A stretch of 64,000 bases of DNA from Xiphias gladius (GCF_016859285.1 NC_053420.1:26162045-26226044); one strand, 5' to 3'; counted from the stretch's first letter, positions 1 through 15,378 are shown. Translations and numbers: made by a program. Notes: generated by a model not told the origin, from the letters alone.

Positions 1-30
<30 letters not shown>
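1..30. repeat. (AC)n microsatellite at window edge
   Basis: Perfect AC dinucleotide run cut by the left edge of the window, so its true length is unknown. Confidence 0.95.
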
Positions 31-32
<2 letters not shown>

Positions 33-880
33 GTGTAGTTCCCATACGGACACACACGATATGGTCTCCACTGACCCATGGAATTCATCGGGTAACACCT
101 AGATCTGTCCACACGTTCTAACTACCACCCTGGCATACAATAAATGCCGGCAGCTGTTCATTAAATGCTGCGTTTAAGAAATGAGATTAATTAAGGTATT
201 CCTGCTTTAACAGCACAGGCTGGCTCTCCGAAGGCTCTGTGCAGCTTCAGCTGTGAGAACAGTTTGCCTTATTGGCCCCTAGTTTGCAACACACTCCCCG
301 CACTTGTATTAACATTAGTGTGTTACATTTTTTAAGAATAACGGCCATTTTTCTGCCAAGGAACACAAAAAGGTGTTAATCATCTATTATGGAATCCGTA
401 AGTAACAATAGGTGCTTAATGGAAAATACAGAGCCCCATCTATCCGCAAAGGTAGTTAGGTTTGCGTGATGGAAATTATGAGAAACAAGTGTATTGTGGG
501 TGTGGGCAGGCTGCCTGCCATGGGATCCGTTGTGGAGGTTTTAACTGAGAACTGCAGTGTAAGAAAACTGAGCTGGAATTAATCATCCCACTCATTTACC
601 CTTGATGCAGATTCCATTTCTGTACAAGACCTCTCCATGCCTGTACAGGAACCCGGCCTATAATAACCACCATATAGATAAGGTGGGAAGCAGGTTCATG
701 ATTCACCAAGCGAACGTCAGGTAAAACTTGAGAGTTTACAATCTGTAAAGATTTTACTGCTCCCCGTTTTATTAGTATCCTTCTAAAGTCCTCTGCCTCC
801 ACCCAGTGGTGACAAACAAAACTGACAACTTACCAAGGAATTTGGATGCTGCACTTGAGATCCTTAAAAATAAAAACAAA
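31..880. other. Intergenic, downstream of arl8b
   Basis: Lies beyond the proposed arl8b poly(A) site. I see no exon, TE signature or RNA gene. The short open frames here have no coding character. Confidence 0.5.
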
Positions 881-886
881 TTTATT
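881..886 (-). terminator. arl8b: Candidate arl8b poly(A) signal
   Basis: TTTATT on the plus strand reads AATAAA on the gene strand, about 2.0 kb after the arl8b stop. That would give a 3' UTR of the size usual for ARL8B. The choice among possible signals is inference; transcript ends would settle it. Confidence 0.4.
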
Positions 887-2891
<2,005 letters not shown>

Positions 2892-5800
2892 TCAGCTTCT
2901 CCTGGACTTTGAATGCTGGATGAGCCACTGCAGCGTGATATCTAAAGGGAGGAAAGACGTTGAAGACATTTTTATGACCTCAGCAAACAAATGCTATTAA
3001 CAATTTGTACCCATGAGGTTTGATGTAGAATCATTTCAACTCTGATCAGAGGGCTTTTTCATTCTGTCCCGCTGGACTCATCTATCAGCTCAGTTTGTTG
3101 CAGAGCTACAGAATCCAAATCCAACATGAGTAATGTGAATTTTCTTTGTATCACAAATGTTTTATTGCCATTGTTTATTTTATTGTCATCAAGTTTTACA
3201 GTGTTTTATTCCCTCTTATTTACTTAGTTATTGTTGTTTATCTGTTTTACTGTTTTAAAATCCATTTTTATCCATTTTATTAGTTTTATTATTACTTTTT
3301 CATTATTTTTATTTCTCGTTATCGCTAATCTCAAACTGTTGACTGAAGTGATGGAAATGTATGTACAAGATGCAACATGGCAATTAACAACTCAACTCTG
3401 ATGCATCCAATTGGACTTTAAACGGGTTATTTATTTTATAGCAATAAAATAAAATAATTAGCAACGATAGAAAAGTGAGAGAACCCATATGGTGAAAACA
3501 CTATAAAATACCTTCAGATTGGCTGTCTGCCATTCTTGTACTGTAAGACAGTTTTCTGGGTGTCTGTTTATTTACATTTTTATCTAAGTGGCATTTAAAG
3601 AGAGAAAAAAATGGTGAAAATGCTACTTACATTGATGCTAAAACCATGGGTCACAGTTGATTATTAGCTTTATTTTTTAATTCCATTGCCTAGTCTGACT
3701 AGTCTGCCTAGTCTGACTAGTCTGACTTATCTGACAGGTAAGTCGACTTTGGCAAGTACCACAAAGTGACTCTTTTCCACAGTGCAGCCACTGACCAGTG
3801 TTACGATCAATCTGCCAGAGTCAAGCCTGAGCTGAAGCTAAGCCTGAAAACTAGCCCAGGGGGGTGAGCTTCCATGGTAACTTAGGTCAGACATATTTAA
3901 ACCTCCTTAATTAAATAGAACTTCCTGAAGTTTCCAGAATAAGCGTGATTTACTGAAGTAAACCTGAGTTAAATGGTAACCTTGCTTCATGAACCAGCTC
4001 TCAGATGTTTACCTATGTTGTCTTTCTCTTTGCAGGAGACAGAGTAGCAGCAGATCTCTCGGTCCTGAATAGCAGATAGGTTCCTGCAAACGGAAAGTGG
4101 GGAAACATGAAATGACATCTTCAATTGTCTAGAAATAAGACGTTTAAGAGCCTAAAATCCTACTGGTCAGTGGACACCTGCAAATTACATGAGATTGCTG
4201 AACATCTCATCCCAAAACCATAGGCATTAATATGCTGCTAATGACAGCCTGAACTTTGAAATTGCACAATATTTTGATGTATGATCTAAGTATTTCAGAT
4301 TTCACGCAAGTATGTGGATATACTTTTGGCCATAGTGAATAGGCTTAATGTACTGGGAATGTCTGAAATCATAATCTTTGGATTGCCACTGAGAAAGAGT
4401 GCAGTGATACGCCTGACACTGATTCATCATCCACTAGTTGTGAGTATAAGACGGATAAACTAACTAGTGACAGAAAAAGAACACATTAGCTTATGCATAC
4501 GTTAGCTTTTGGTTACAACACAAATCCGTATCCTTATGTCGTTGCTGGATTATCAACAAAAATACAGAAAAACTAAAATTCGGAGTGCCTCACATTTTTT
4601 CAATGAGTTGCTTCTCATCAAGGGCGTTGGGTAGGTCTCGTTTGTTGCCCAGTACTAGAACCTGAAAAATGAGAAAAAGAGCTGACCAATATCCAGCACA
4701 GCAATCTATCAGTGTTATCACACAGTGTGATCAGACAATCTAAAGGATTTCTCTCAACTACATGCTTCACCTTTCACAGAATCCTTACTGTTAGGCCAAA
4801 ATAAACTGCCTGTGTGTGGTGTCAAGTCCCAGCAGCTGGAAGCCGATCAATTTAGCAAATCAAACCCTTTAAAGTCAATTACCCTGTCAGCTTGGATATT
4901 GAAAACTCATTAAAAAAATCCTGGCTTGGGTACTGATGACCACTGAGCGTAAAGTCATCATCACTGCAAGCCATTAGTTGCAGTGTGATTACTAATTATG
5001 AGTCTAATCACTGGTTGTGACCGCAGTCACTAGACCAACAGAAATCAATGTGATAAACTACGGAGAGCCTGAAACACCATGAGCTTTTAGTCCAAAAAAT
5101 ACAAGCGGCCTCTTACAGGAATTCCCTGTAGTTGTGGTTTGTCTAAAAGGTTGTGCAGTTCGTTTCTGGAAGCTTCTATCTTCTCTCGGTCTGCTGCATC
5201 CACCATGTAACTGCAAAGGGAATAAACAATACTACTTACAATACCTGTTTGACTAAGCCAAAATAAAACACCTACCACAATAACTTTGCTCAAATATTTA
5301 ATGTTAAACATAATGTCCACATAAGAGAACTATGTAATGACACTATTATATGAAACATAATAAATGATAATACTCAAACCAAGCCAAACGTTAACAGGAT
5401 GAATAAGCATTTTATTACACATTTATGTATATTTCTCTTCGTTCTTTTCAGGTTTCCTGCAACAAAGGCCATGTGCTGTGCTCTAGAGCATCCACAAACT
5501 TACACAATTGCATTGACTCCTCTACAGTAGCGTTCCCACATGCTTCTGAAGCGGGGCTGTCCACCTATGTCCCATATCTAAAGCAAAAAAAAAAAAAAAA
5601 AAAAAAGATTTTGTGTAAGATTTTGTTCCCGTTACAAACCAATCATTGCACCATTACTGCTCAAGTGCAGAGTATGCAGCTCTAGGCAGGCAGCGGTCCA
5701 GTATAAAATTGATTTCGGTTCAACAGTGAAAGCATCCAGTTGGACACTTATGCTTGTTAGCCTACCTTTATTGTCACATTGCCTTTAGTGACCTTCCGCA

Positions 5801-7529
5801 TGTTGAAACCGACTGTGGGAATCATGTCTTCACTGAACTGGCCTGACTGTACAAGACAAATGCAAGGATAAAAGTTGGCATGTTTGTGAATACTGCATGG
5901 TACATTGTTAAAACACACACCAAGTGAGATAATAAGCATTTAAAATGACTAACTGTTGTAGTGACTAACAGATTGTGTCAGCTCTATTTTCAAAGATTCT
6001 GCATCAGTATAACCAAATAAAAATCTGCCGACATGTATTTAAGTCTATTATCTAGTTTCGTCTGGTTCAGAAGTCACATGAAAAGCCGAGAGGATGTGAA
6101 TCATTCCTGTCTACGGGGTCACAACAAATTAGGTACTTGGGAATACTAGGCACTTGAAGACTGCAGCTGAATTTGAACACTCGCCCTTTTACCCCATGAA
6201 CCATGCTGAGATGACACCACCTCTGCATCAGCATGCATTAGCTTCCAATCGAGCTTTCTACACCCAGGCACTTACCCTAAAGATGTGTCACCCAATTGTG
6301 GAGCCAATGTATACAGCTTTGATAGGCACTACCTAGCTTTACTCATGAATAACATGACCAAATATTTAAAAAAAATAATAATCAAATATGCTACATAACT
6401 TTAATAGCATTAGTTGTGTGGCTTATATGCAGCCTTGATCTGGTCGAACTGCCTTTTAATGTCTGTGCGAAGGAGAAGGCAGCTCTGCTCCAACTTAATT
6501 GCATATCATCTGACAGGGACCACAAGAGAGCCCGGAAAAACTGCCGTATTATTGTGACGAGTCCAGGAAAGGGGTTGGTCTACAGTACGGTGGCTTACAA
6601 CTTGGCCTCAACTCAAGTACAGTGTGGCCTATCACCTAGAAAACACAGACATAAACAAAACTGGACCACATAATACAACCCTTACCCCAGCCGAGGCTGT
6701 GGCAGGCTATACAAGCTAGACATAGCAACAAACAGCTCTAACACAGACTGCAAGTGTCATAAAACATTACAAGTTTTAATATTTAAACAGAGCTGACAAC
6801 GTGCCATAAATCTAGACCTGACAACAGAGGGACATTTCTGTGGGAGGAAGCATAAACACGAGCCAGTGGTAATGCTGAACTCGGCTATAGAGGCTTGGCA
6901 TACAACTGGATATTCCAAGCAAACGTGTTATTATTATTTTTTTTTAAGATATATATTTAAAATCATGCTAATATACAGCTGGCAGGCTGTAGTCGCTGTG
7001 GCTCCAGGCCTCGTAGGCGTCTTTACACCCAGGTAAATGACCTAACGAGACAGACTGTTTACAAAACGGTTGTAGCCCGTGTTGTCAACATATCGCTTTT
7101 GTTGACACACCGGCAAGCGAGTCCGTTCACATGACAGGTTTCATAAGTAAGCGCACAGTCATACCAACAACTTCGTCATTTCAGCTAGCCTAACGACAGC
7201 TGGGCGAAATCGCCAGCAGTGTTGGTACCGCAGCAATACGCGCAATTTGTAGGACGCCAAAGCTACCCAGCCATGGAGCCATGCCCCTGCATTTGCGGAG
7301 CAGCAACCTGTAAAACTTCAACATATCCAAAGAAAGCCTCGTCCACTACCTCTTCCAGGTAGTAGCCTGGGCCCACACTGACTCTGCTTGTTTGCTAGCT
7401 ACTTACTGCAATCACATTGACGAATGTGGTTTTTCCGGAGTACTGAAGTCCCACTAATGTAAGCTCCATCTCCTCTTTCCAGAAGAGGGACCTGAACCAG
7501 TCCAAAAGCCTGTTAATGAGGGCCAGCAT
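2892..7529 (-). CDS. arl8b: ADP-ribosylation factor-like GTPase 8B, complete, 7 exons
   Basis: Small Arf-like GTPase of lysosomes that recruits SKIP/PLEKHM2 and kinesin-1 for plus-end movement and helps HOPS-dependent fusion (family knowledge). Coding exons on the minus strand: 7407-7529, 5766-5846, 5504-5577, 5117-5210, 4594-4661, 4013-4083, 2892-2941. They sum to 561 nt, giving 186 aa plus stop, the same length as human ARL8B, and all junctions are GT-AG with matching phases. Visible motifs: N-terminal amphipathic helix [12 protein letters not shown] with no Gly2 (ARL8 proteins are N-acetylated, not myristoylated), P-loop GLQYSGKT, switch I PTVGF, switch [12 protein letters not shown], and NKRD for guanine specificity. 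FSEDM, RKVTKG and LPNALDEKQ favour ARL8B over ARL8A. The start is the only Met matching the family N-terminus. Confidence 0.97.
3691..3736. repeat. Short tandem repeat in arl8b intron 6
   Basis: Four to five imperfect 10-bp units of the type agtctgacta/agtctgccta. It is a small minisatellite inside the last arl8b intron with no visible function. Confidence 0.8.
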
Positions 7530-7720
7530 CTTGGATGACACAGCAGTCGCAGTCGCTGCGGCCGTCTGGATGTGAACTGGCTAGCAGTCTACACAGGAAG
7601 TAGCTAGCTGCTTTGTCATATCATGTGATCTACTGTTGCCAATTCTGCCCGTAAGACGTGCACGGACCTCACGGGAGCGCGCACCGTGACTGCGGAACTT
7701 GACCGACAATTGACTTAAAG
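7530..7720 (-). promoter_or_regulatory. arl8b: arl8b 5' UTR and CpG-rich promoter
   Basis: Directly upstream of the arl8b ATG the sequence becomes CpG-rich (gcagtcgcagtcgctgcggccg, gtgcacggacctcacgggagcgcgc), unlike the AT-rich flanks. No TATA box is evident. This fits a housekeeping promoter; the TSS is not determined. Confidence 0.55.
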
Positions 7721-8810
7721 ACTTAAGTGTTTAAAGGGTTTAGATAAAGAGCAAAAGAAATCCAACATCATGATACTGGTCCATCAGGGTTTTCAGCTTT
7801 TGCAACACAATGCTTTGTAGGATTTTTACACATTCAGAATTTCACATTTGTACAATACTTTTCAAATTATTGTAGATGTAGCCTAAATAGGACATAAAAG
7901 ATGAGATTTGTTCATTATTTTAACTGCATTAAGCCACATGTCTCAGTAGGATCATTAGAATACATCATTGAATAAAACATCCGCATAGAAGCATAATTAG
8001 CATGATCAGGTCTTCCACGGGCTCATCATTTTTACCCAGCGACCGTCAAATGTGCCAGTTGAAATAAATTTAATCTGCCATACGTTTCCAGAAGTTTTTG
8101 TTACTTGTCATCGCATTAATGAGTCCTTTCGTTTAGGTGTTTGTTAAGGAATACACTCACAGTACCAAGTAATAAAGATTTACTGAGATATTTGAATTGC
8201 AAAAGTCCTGATAATGTTGTTCCCAACTTCATTGTGTAGTTATCATCTTTGATTGTGATTAGCATAGAAAGCACATTTACAAGTTAACAAGTTTGTTCAA
8301 CTGGGATTCACATATCATATACATTGCGTGCAGACTGCCATAAATTCAAAGTTCAATTAAATGTTAAAACATTGGGTAAGATTGTAGAAGGTCATTTGGG
8401 GTAGATAAATACAAAATGAAAAAATAAATATTAAACGGAAAGGCAATAAATGCCATACACAGATGAGATATTGTCAAAGGGGATGATTCACTGACACCAA
8501 TCCGATCGGAAAAATTGTGGACCAGCCCAGATGAAAGCACAGGTCATCCTTGGACTGCAAATCAAGCTGATGAAACATATTGTATATTGGAAACGTTCAG
8601 AGCTCAACTAAACTGAAATTAATCGCAAGGAAATTTGTTAAAATGACAAATTATACACAAGAGCTGAGAAGTTTGACTCATATCTCAACAAGTGATCACT
8701 CAGTTGCCATGGATAACAAAGGCTGTGCTGTACTGGCAAAAGTACCTGCTCATCCCACTTTTTCCATCTTCTTATGATTTCCACAGATAAACCTACATTA
8801 ATACTGTTAT

Positions 8811-9065
8811 TGTTACCTCCGCCTGGGAGGTTATGTTTTCATCCGTGTCTGTTTGTCGGTTTGTTTGTTTGTTGGTTGGTTTGTTTATTTGTCAGCGGGA
8901 TTACGCAAAAAGTACTGAACTAATTTTGCACCAAATGTGATTGAGGGATGGGGCATGAGCCAGGGAAGAATTTAATTCAATTTTGAATTAAATTTTGGTG
9001 TGGATCTGCTTAAAGGGGAGGATCCAGGAATTTTTTTTATCACTTGCCTTAACATTGTGAGAGTT
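8811..9065 (+). repeat. Dispersed TE-derived repeat (cgcctgggaggttatg family)
   Basis: Begins cgcctgggaggttatgttttc, continues with GTTTGTTTGTTGG runs, agcgggattacgcaaaaagt, then ggggaggatccaggaatttt and taacattgtgag. I recognise this consensus as a very common dispersed repeat in fish and other metazoan genomes. I cannot give a reliable class name. No TIR or coding capacity is visible in this copy. Confidence 0.6.
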
Positions 9066-9854
9066 ATTATTATTATAGTAATAGTAGTAATAGTACTAGT
9101 GGTAGTGCTAGTATTGAATGCTAGTACTTTTTTGAGACAAAAACTACTCAAAAACCTAAACAATTAAGAAAAACACAGTTATGAAGCCTACACCACCGGA
9201 CTTTGACTTAAAAAAGTTGTCAAGATAACTTTAAATACAGCTGCCAAACAACAGAAATCTTTAATAAAATTTCAATTTTAACATTTAGTTCAATTATAAT
9301 TGTTAATATTATAATAATGCACTTTTATTTGTACAACACTTTTCAAAACAACACAGTTACAAAGTCCTTAATAAAAAGAAAATAAAACAACATAAAAACA
9401 TAAGGATACAATTTAGTTGAAGAACAAAAATTATGAAAAAAATTACTGAAACAATATTTTAAAAATATTAAAAGCTGCCTTCTATACTGTATTTTTCACG
9501 AAGAAAGCTTGTTAGGCAAACTGAAAAGAAAACTGAAAGAATACTATAATAAGTGTTTTTCTGGAGAACAACATTAACCATGTCATGTAGCCACTAAGGG
9601 ATTCCGACATTATCAAAAATAAACACCTGTATCATCAGAAGCTCTTCTGTTTGACATAAAAGGTGGGAGAGATAATTGTTATGAAAGAGACAGATATTTT
9701 AGTAGGTTATGGTATTGAACTGATTTATTCTTAGGTAGTTATGTCAGTGATTATTTACTACAACTGTGCTTTAGATGTAGTACTTCAAATACTCCACACA
9801 CTAGACAATGTGTGTCTGTGTGTTTGTCAGTGTGCGTGTGTCTGTGTATGTGGG

Positions 9855-9948
9855 GGTAGAAACTGCTAATGGGTTTAATCAGCAATGCTTAGTCATTTTT
9901 AGGCGGAAGTAGTGATAATACACAGAGGGCACCACTGAGATACCCCTC
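9855..9948 (+). repeat. Direct repeat copy A (~95 bp)
   Basis: Starts ggtagaaactgctaatggg and ends gggcaccactgagatacccc. It is clearly related to copy B at 11521-11621. The two copies flank the TIR transposon at 10181-11143 in the same orientation. Confidence 0.6.
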
Positions 9949-10180
9949 AAAAAAAATTAAGATAGATAGATAGATTAGTGACTGACAAGCCGAACGAAAA
10001 GCCTCCATTTCCCTCACCACACATACACACAGACAGACAATTTCCCTGACAAAAGGTCACGTCACACCTGGAGCATCAGTGGTGCAAAAAGTCATTCCTT
10101 TGTCACTGTCCAGAGAGCAGATGAGAGAGGTAGGTATTACTTTTCTTTTAAAACCTTTGATCAAGTATAACATGGATAGT

Positions 10181-11143
10181 TTTAAAGGGGCAATGTGTAA
10201 GTATTTCAGTTTAAAACATTAAAAAGTTAACTAAGATTATCAACAGAATGTGAAGAAGTAACAGTTTTGACATTATGTCAAAGACGTCTATGTATTGTGT
10301 CGCAGAGATATCTACAGAAGTTAGCATCCTAACCAGCTAGCCCCGGCCCGGCCTGTCTCATAATAAAACTTTGTACCTCATGAGGCAATAGTGAGCCACT
10401 GTAGCGTCCAGTCTGCCCTCAGTCCAACACGAGAGGATGAAGAAGTAGTAACTGCAAGTAGGCTATAAACCGGTGTTATAGCCATCCTCCCTTCGGCGCC
10501 ATTCCTCCACTCTGCCCTCAAGCTCAGCTCTCGATACTGCTGCTCCAGCTGCTCTCCCTCTACCTCGTGTTCCTCGACCTCTCGTCGCTCGTCCTCGACT
10601 ACATCTTCCCCGTCTTTGACTGGGCAGACTGGGTGTGAAATCGTCATCATCAGTCTAACAATAACTGAAGAAAATAACCCACCAGTTACTCAGATTGCAA
10701 GGTAAACCTGTGTGGAAAACATTATTCCCCGATCCATGCAGGTTTGGCAAGATGTCACCAGCTGCTCAATACTGAGGTTAGATATATTCAAGCGAACGTT
10801 AGCTCAGCATGAGGGTGAGGGTTGAAACTTGGTTGTGAGTGGCGGGTGAGCCCAGTCCCGGAAAATGCATGCAGTATGATGTCCCTCCAAATGACAGGTA
10901 CACAGAGCGGGCCAGTAAAATATGGATTTTTTGATGTTCCACCGGCTCACTGATTTAGCAGCCCGATGTCCCGGTATGCCTGATAGACAGTCTCACTATG
11001 GCACAGGGGAGGAGGGACCAAAGAGTGCATTTCCCTTTTTCTTATGATAGGGGTGGACAACTTTACTTGTTAACATGCTGCCCCCTATTTGTTTGGTGTA
11101 TGAATTTGACAGTTGGCAAATTCTTACACATTGTCCCTTTAAA
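10181..11143. mobile_element. Non-autonomous TIR DNA transposon, ~960 bp
   Basis: Left end tttaaaggggcaatgtgtaa and right end ttacacattgtccctttaaa are near-perfect inverted repeats, with one mismatch in ~20 bp. TTTAAA is itself palindromic, so the target duplication could be TTAA or TTTAAA and the superfamily stays open. The interior has a GC-richer stretch with a minus-strand open frame (10378-10650) rich in Glu and Arg that resembles no transposase I know. I read this as a deletion derivative or MITE-like element. Confidence 0.7.
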
Positions 11144-14100
11144 GTTTGTAAAGTATCATTTCGATTGATATTAACATTATATAGTAATAAGTTTTTGTGG
11201 CCTCTCATAACTGTGGAAGATGACAGCCATTGGCTGACTTTTTTTTTGTTCAAAATTTCCTGGGTTTGCTTATCAAGCTAGACTGTTAAATAAAAAGAAT
11301 ATATGCATGAACTTAGAGGCCATTAGTCCTATAAATTTATGATGGTATACATACCAAACAAGAATGATCATCCATCCATGTCTCCTTCCCCTTTTCCGGT
11401 TGCCCGTTCTATCTCAAGCCCATTAGTTAATTTATTAACATTTATTAACATTTATAATTAAAATAGAAAGGTGCCAACTGCAGGAATCTGCTTAAAGGTA
11501 ATCCAACAATCAGAATAAGAGGTAGGAACTGCTACAGGTGTAATCAGCAAATCAGAAATGTTGAGTCATTGTTTGGCAGAAGTGGTGATAACAGACGGAG
11601 GGCACCAGTGAGGTACCCTTCGAACGAGACTCCTTAACTCAAAAACTATAGTTCATATCACTGAAATGTTTTCACCATGAGCATGAATTGACTGACATAG
11701 ATAGATAGAGAAACAGACAGACAGATAAAAATTGTTCTATTGTCATTGTGCAGAGTGGTTGGTTGGTGATTTGGAATTTCAATGCCAACGGGGCAAGCCA
11801 ACACAAAAATAAATTTTTAAAAATAAAATTGCAGCAATTACTTATAGAAACTCAATCACTAAATTAATGTTATAGAAGGAGTTTGCCTCAAAAATGATGG
11901 AGGGCAGCAGCTACGTGATGCAAAGTCACATTCTGAGGGAGAAGTCTCCCACTTATTTCATCAATATCCAAAAGACAACTATTTTTTTTAGAAGCTGACT
12001 TGTTGTGGATTTTCTTCTGTCTTCTTCAATTCTTCAATACATGGTATAAAAAATTCACTTCTAGGTTTGCAGTAACCAAATGGAAGACACAGGAGGACAG
12101 GAATACTGAATCACAGAATTGTATTCTTCGAATAACAGAGTACACGCGGAAATTTGATATGCCAAGGGTCCGCAGAATCGAAAATCTCTTCTCTGACATC
12201 TTCTTTTAACCCTCTCACCCCCTGGTCCTCACCCCAGGATTGACTGATTGGTCTAATTCCAAAATATTGATTAGTCACAGCTACACAGGATTCTCTGATT
12301 GGTTCAACTCCAAAAAATTGTTGAGTCACCACTATAGCGGTAGCTACGAAATCACCTGCAAGCTAGTAGAATAGTGTACTTGTCTCTACTACCCTTTCTG
12401 GTTGAGTGAGGTTCCTGTCAGACAGCTTCTCACCCACTTTCCTTGAATGTCCAGCTTTGTTGTGGGGTCGTACTTCCTTCTCCAGGTCAGTTCCTGTCTT
12501 GTGCGCAGTGCTGATTAAATGTACCGTTTCTATCTAGCTATAAGTGTTACGCTTTATTGAATACATCACACTAAATACTGATTACATGAACTTAACACTT
12601 TTCTTCAACATATCCCTGAATGTTCTGACCAATGTCAGTTAAAGAAATCTGTTACTTACCAGGAAACACAGGGTGCCCACGATTTCCTCCTTCATTTTGA
12701 TACCCGGATATTTTTATCACCGGGATGAAATACAAAGCTGCAGAGGAAAATCGAGGGGTACCTGGACCATGCCCAGATAGGATGTAGAGGGCATCTACAT
12801 CCCATGTGAACACATCCATCCAGTGGGGGTATCAAGATGTCACTGGATGTCTGCATCAAAGCTGTGGAAGAAATTCATTGGCTCCCTGGAGCCCTGGAGT
12901 TTTTTTCCATGGGCCAACATCCTTGGAAACTTCCTTTCCTGGTCAAAATAGTGATCGATCCCTTGAATTTCTTCGTGACCAAAACAAACACGGACATCTG
13001 AATTTCCTCTTTGGGACTCATCCATACAGCATATTACTGCCCACTGGAGTATATTTGCAGACTCATTTTAACCATAAACTTTTTTCTGTCTGTCACCAGC
13101 ATCTATCCAACTGACCCAAAATCTACCTCAGATATACAGGTCAGTACTTTACATGGCAGCTTCAGAATCACTATAAGGAGTTTGCTTGTGTAGGTTAAAG
13201 TGACTCTCCGTAAAGCTTTTTGCAATGTCCTCAGTGTAAAGGTGCAATATGAATGCACTCTATTTACCATCTATGAGTGATCAGTAAGTGGAAAATCGCC
13301 ACTCGCTCTATCCCATTGGTTCATTCTGAATGTGACTGAAGTGCAGACTCTCAGTTTTAATTCAAGGTGTTTAACAAAAATAAATTGCACCCATTATTAT
13401 ACATAGTCCCTTCAATTTCAGATATCTATACAAACATACAAAAACAAGAGAAGTAAAAAATATATTTCTATATCTATAAAAAGCAGAAAAGAATAATAAT
13501 AAAAAATGTTGGTGTATTAAATTGGAAACAAAAACTCTAAGGTTGCATTTATTCTGTTTTTATAATACAAATATCCAAAGCATATTCCCACTCACAATGA
13601 TCTTTTACTGATTCTTTTTACTTTTTTTCATATTTATTTGTTATTAGACTTTTAATCAATTTTACTGATAAAAAGGAAAAAAGTGACTGCTTAAGAATTT
13701 ATGGTGATGCTTTTGGCAAAGTTTTCCATAGATCAAGTTTTGTGTTGCCGGAGTAATGACTCAAAGGTTTATAAATTACACCTTCCATAAATCCAAATTA
13801 TGTGTGACTGCTTCCATATCAAACCAAAACATCATTTAGTTAATTGATAACATAACTGTTCAGCATTCAGAATGAATTCTGCCAATTGATATCCACAGTC
13901 TGACGGCTGGCAACGGGCTTGGCATTAAAACAAAAACACACACACAGTGTAAAAAGTAGGTTGACAGGACAGAAAACTACTAATAAAAGCGAATTACCGA
14001 TACATTAGTTACCATGTGACAGTGTGTTCCGATGCTCTGTCACAGTTCATTCCTAAAGCGGATCAGTGGGTGAGCACTTTAAATAAGAAAAATGCAGACG

Positions 14101-15165
14101 TGAAACATAAGGGCACCGGACTCCCGTGGGCATCTGTGGACCAGGAAGCTGACCTCGTCACTGCTAATGCTCGTCTTTCCTCCCGTTACACCATGAGGAT
14201 CAGCATGCACACGCCCAGCCTGAGAGCGAGAGAGTGAGAGGGATTCATCAGAGAAGGGTAGGGTGACCAGACGTCCCCGGCTGGAGCCGTCCCCGGATGC
14301 GTCCCCGTGCAGAGACGGGCAGACGTCTGGCGCTGTGCCTCCTTCGGCCAGCAGAGGGGGCTGGCTGCTCGCTCGCGGCGGCGCCACGTCACTCGTCCTC
14401 CCCTGCTCACCGCCTGCCCACGTGGTTCGAGAGAAAAAAAAACCGCGCTTTAAAAACCCGACCGGACACTTGCAGGTGTCAAGCGGATCCACGACATCGC
14501 CGCGAACCTCTTCCCAAGCCGGGAAGTGGAACCCAGGGTTAGAATCAGGGGCGGGGGTCTACAGGATTTAGGACTCATAGCTGATTTGTAGGCATACAAA
14601 CCATGCCATCCACAAATACGGTGCATCGTTTTTAACCTAACCTACTTAACGTGATGTGTGTTCAGCAGGCATCAAGGACTAATGTGGGCCGCCTCTGTAA
14701 CTTACTTCACAAATTGTAGATAGGGAACATGACTTGGCCTGAAAAAAAAAAAAAATCAGTCAGGAGATTTTTTTTTTCTTTCAAAGCCTGTAAGGAGAGT
14801 GGAGAGGAAGGAGGGTGAGGGAGACGGTGGGGGAAAGGTAAAGAAATGATTACAGAACCTGCCAATTTATTATTCTAACCAATAAAATACAAAAATAAGA
14901 GAAGCAATGGGAATCTATTAACCAAAATATTTTATCTAATAGTGTACTATTTGTCAAAGACCATTTTCTTTATTGAGAGTTCCATAGGTTACCATAGCTT
15001 CACTCACCATGGGAGGCTACTGTAGGATTTTCTGACTCGGTTTACAAAGTTTGTTTAGTACCCAATTTTATCAGTCGGTCGTCCTTCACCATAGTTTATT
15101 ATAGTACAACAGTTACCGTGGTCGAAATACATGAAACCAGAACCGTCCCCCTTTTTATTTCATAG
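11144..15165. other. Intergenic DNA, no supported gene
   Basis: Holds copy B of the direct repeat (11521-11621), a pair of degenerate ~45-bp tandem units near 12240-12335 (both start gattggt and end with a ttgagtcacc-like block) and AT-rich filler. A GC-rich patch at 14020-14560 contains gggtgaccagacgtcccc, a motif that reminds me of old repeat ends. Its overlapping open frames on both strands look like composition effects. Confidence 0.5.
11521..11621 (+). repeat. Direct repeat copy B (~95 bp)
   Basis: Starts ggtaggaactgctacaggtg and ends gggcaccagtgaggtaccc. It is diverged but collinear with copy A at 9855-9948, 1.67 kb away. Confidence 0.6.
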
Positions 15166-15291
15166 ATAGAAACACTTGATTTTAATGATGAATTGACCAC
15201 CAAACTGGAAATTTTCACAAATCTGGACACCTTAGTGGAGGAAAAATACTCACCATTAACACTGATGCTCAATGAAGATGCCACAATAAAT
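15166..15291 (+). CDS. Candidate orphan exon, plus strand (42 codons)
   Basis: A pyrimidine tract and AG (ctttttatttcatag) precede 42 open codons that start IETLDFNDELTTKLEIF and end at AAT|GTGAGC, a good donor. The exon length is divisible by three (phase 0-0). The peptide is acidic with a balanced composition. I do not recognise it. It lies beside a hAT-like remnant on the other strand, so it may be TE-derived or a chance exon-like stretch. Confidence 0.25.
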
Positions 15292-15378
15292 GTGAGCAGA
15301 GTAAAAAACCCTTTTTAAACTTCAGCCAAGATAATTGGCCACTGCCTTGATTGTGGAGACGGAAGCAGCTGCTGTAGT

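Larger units (their letters stand above)
7721..10180. other. AT-rich intergenic DNA upstream of arl8b
   Basis: Low-GC spacer with no supported exon. It contains the dispersed repeat at 8811-9065, degenerate TTA/TAG trinucleotide runs near 9061-9115, a GATA run near 9963 and one copy of a ~95-bp direct repeat at 9855-9948. Confidence 0.6.

Noticed and set aside
14016-14571. Overlapping open frames on both strands in a GC-rich patch
   Set aside because: Five frames overlap in the same sequence, which is what high GC gives by chance; none has a recognisable motif. The patch may be an old repeat.
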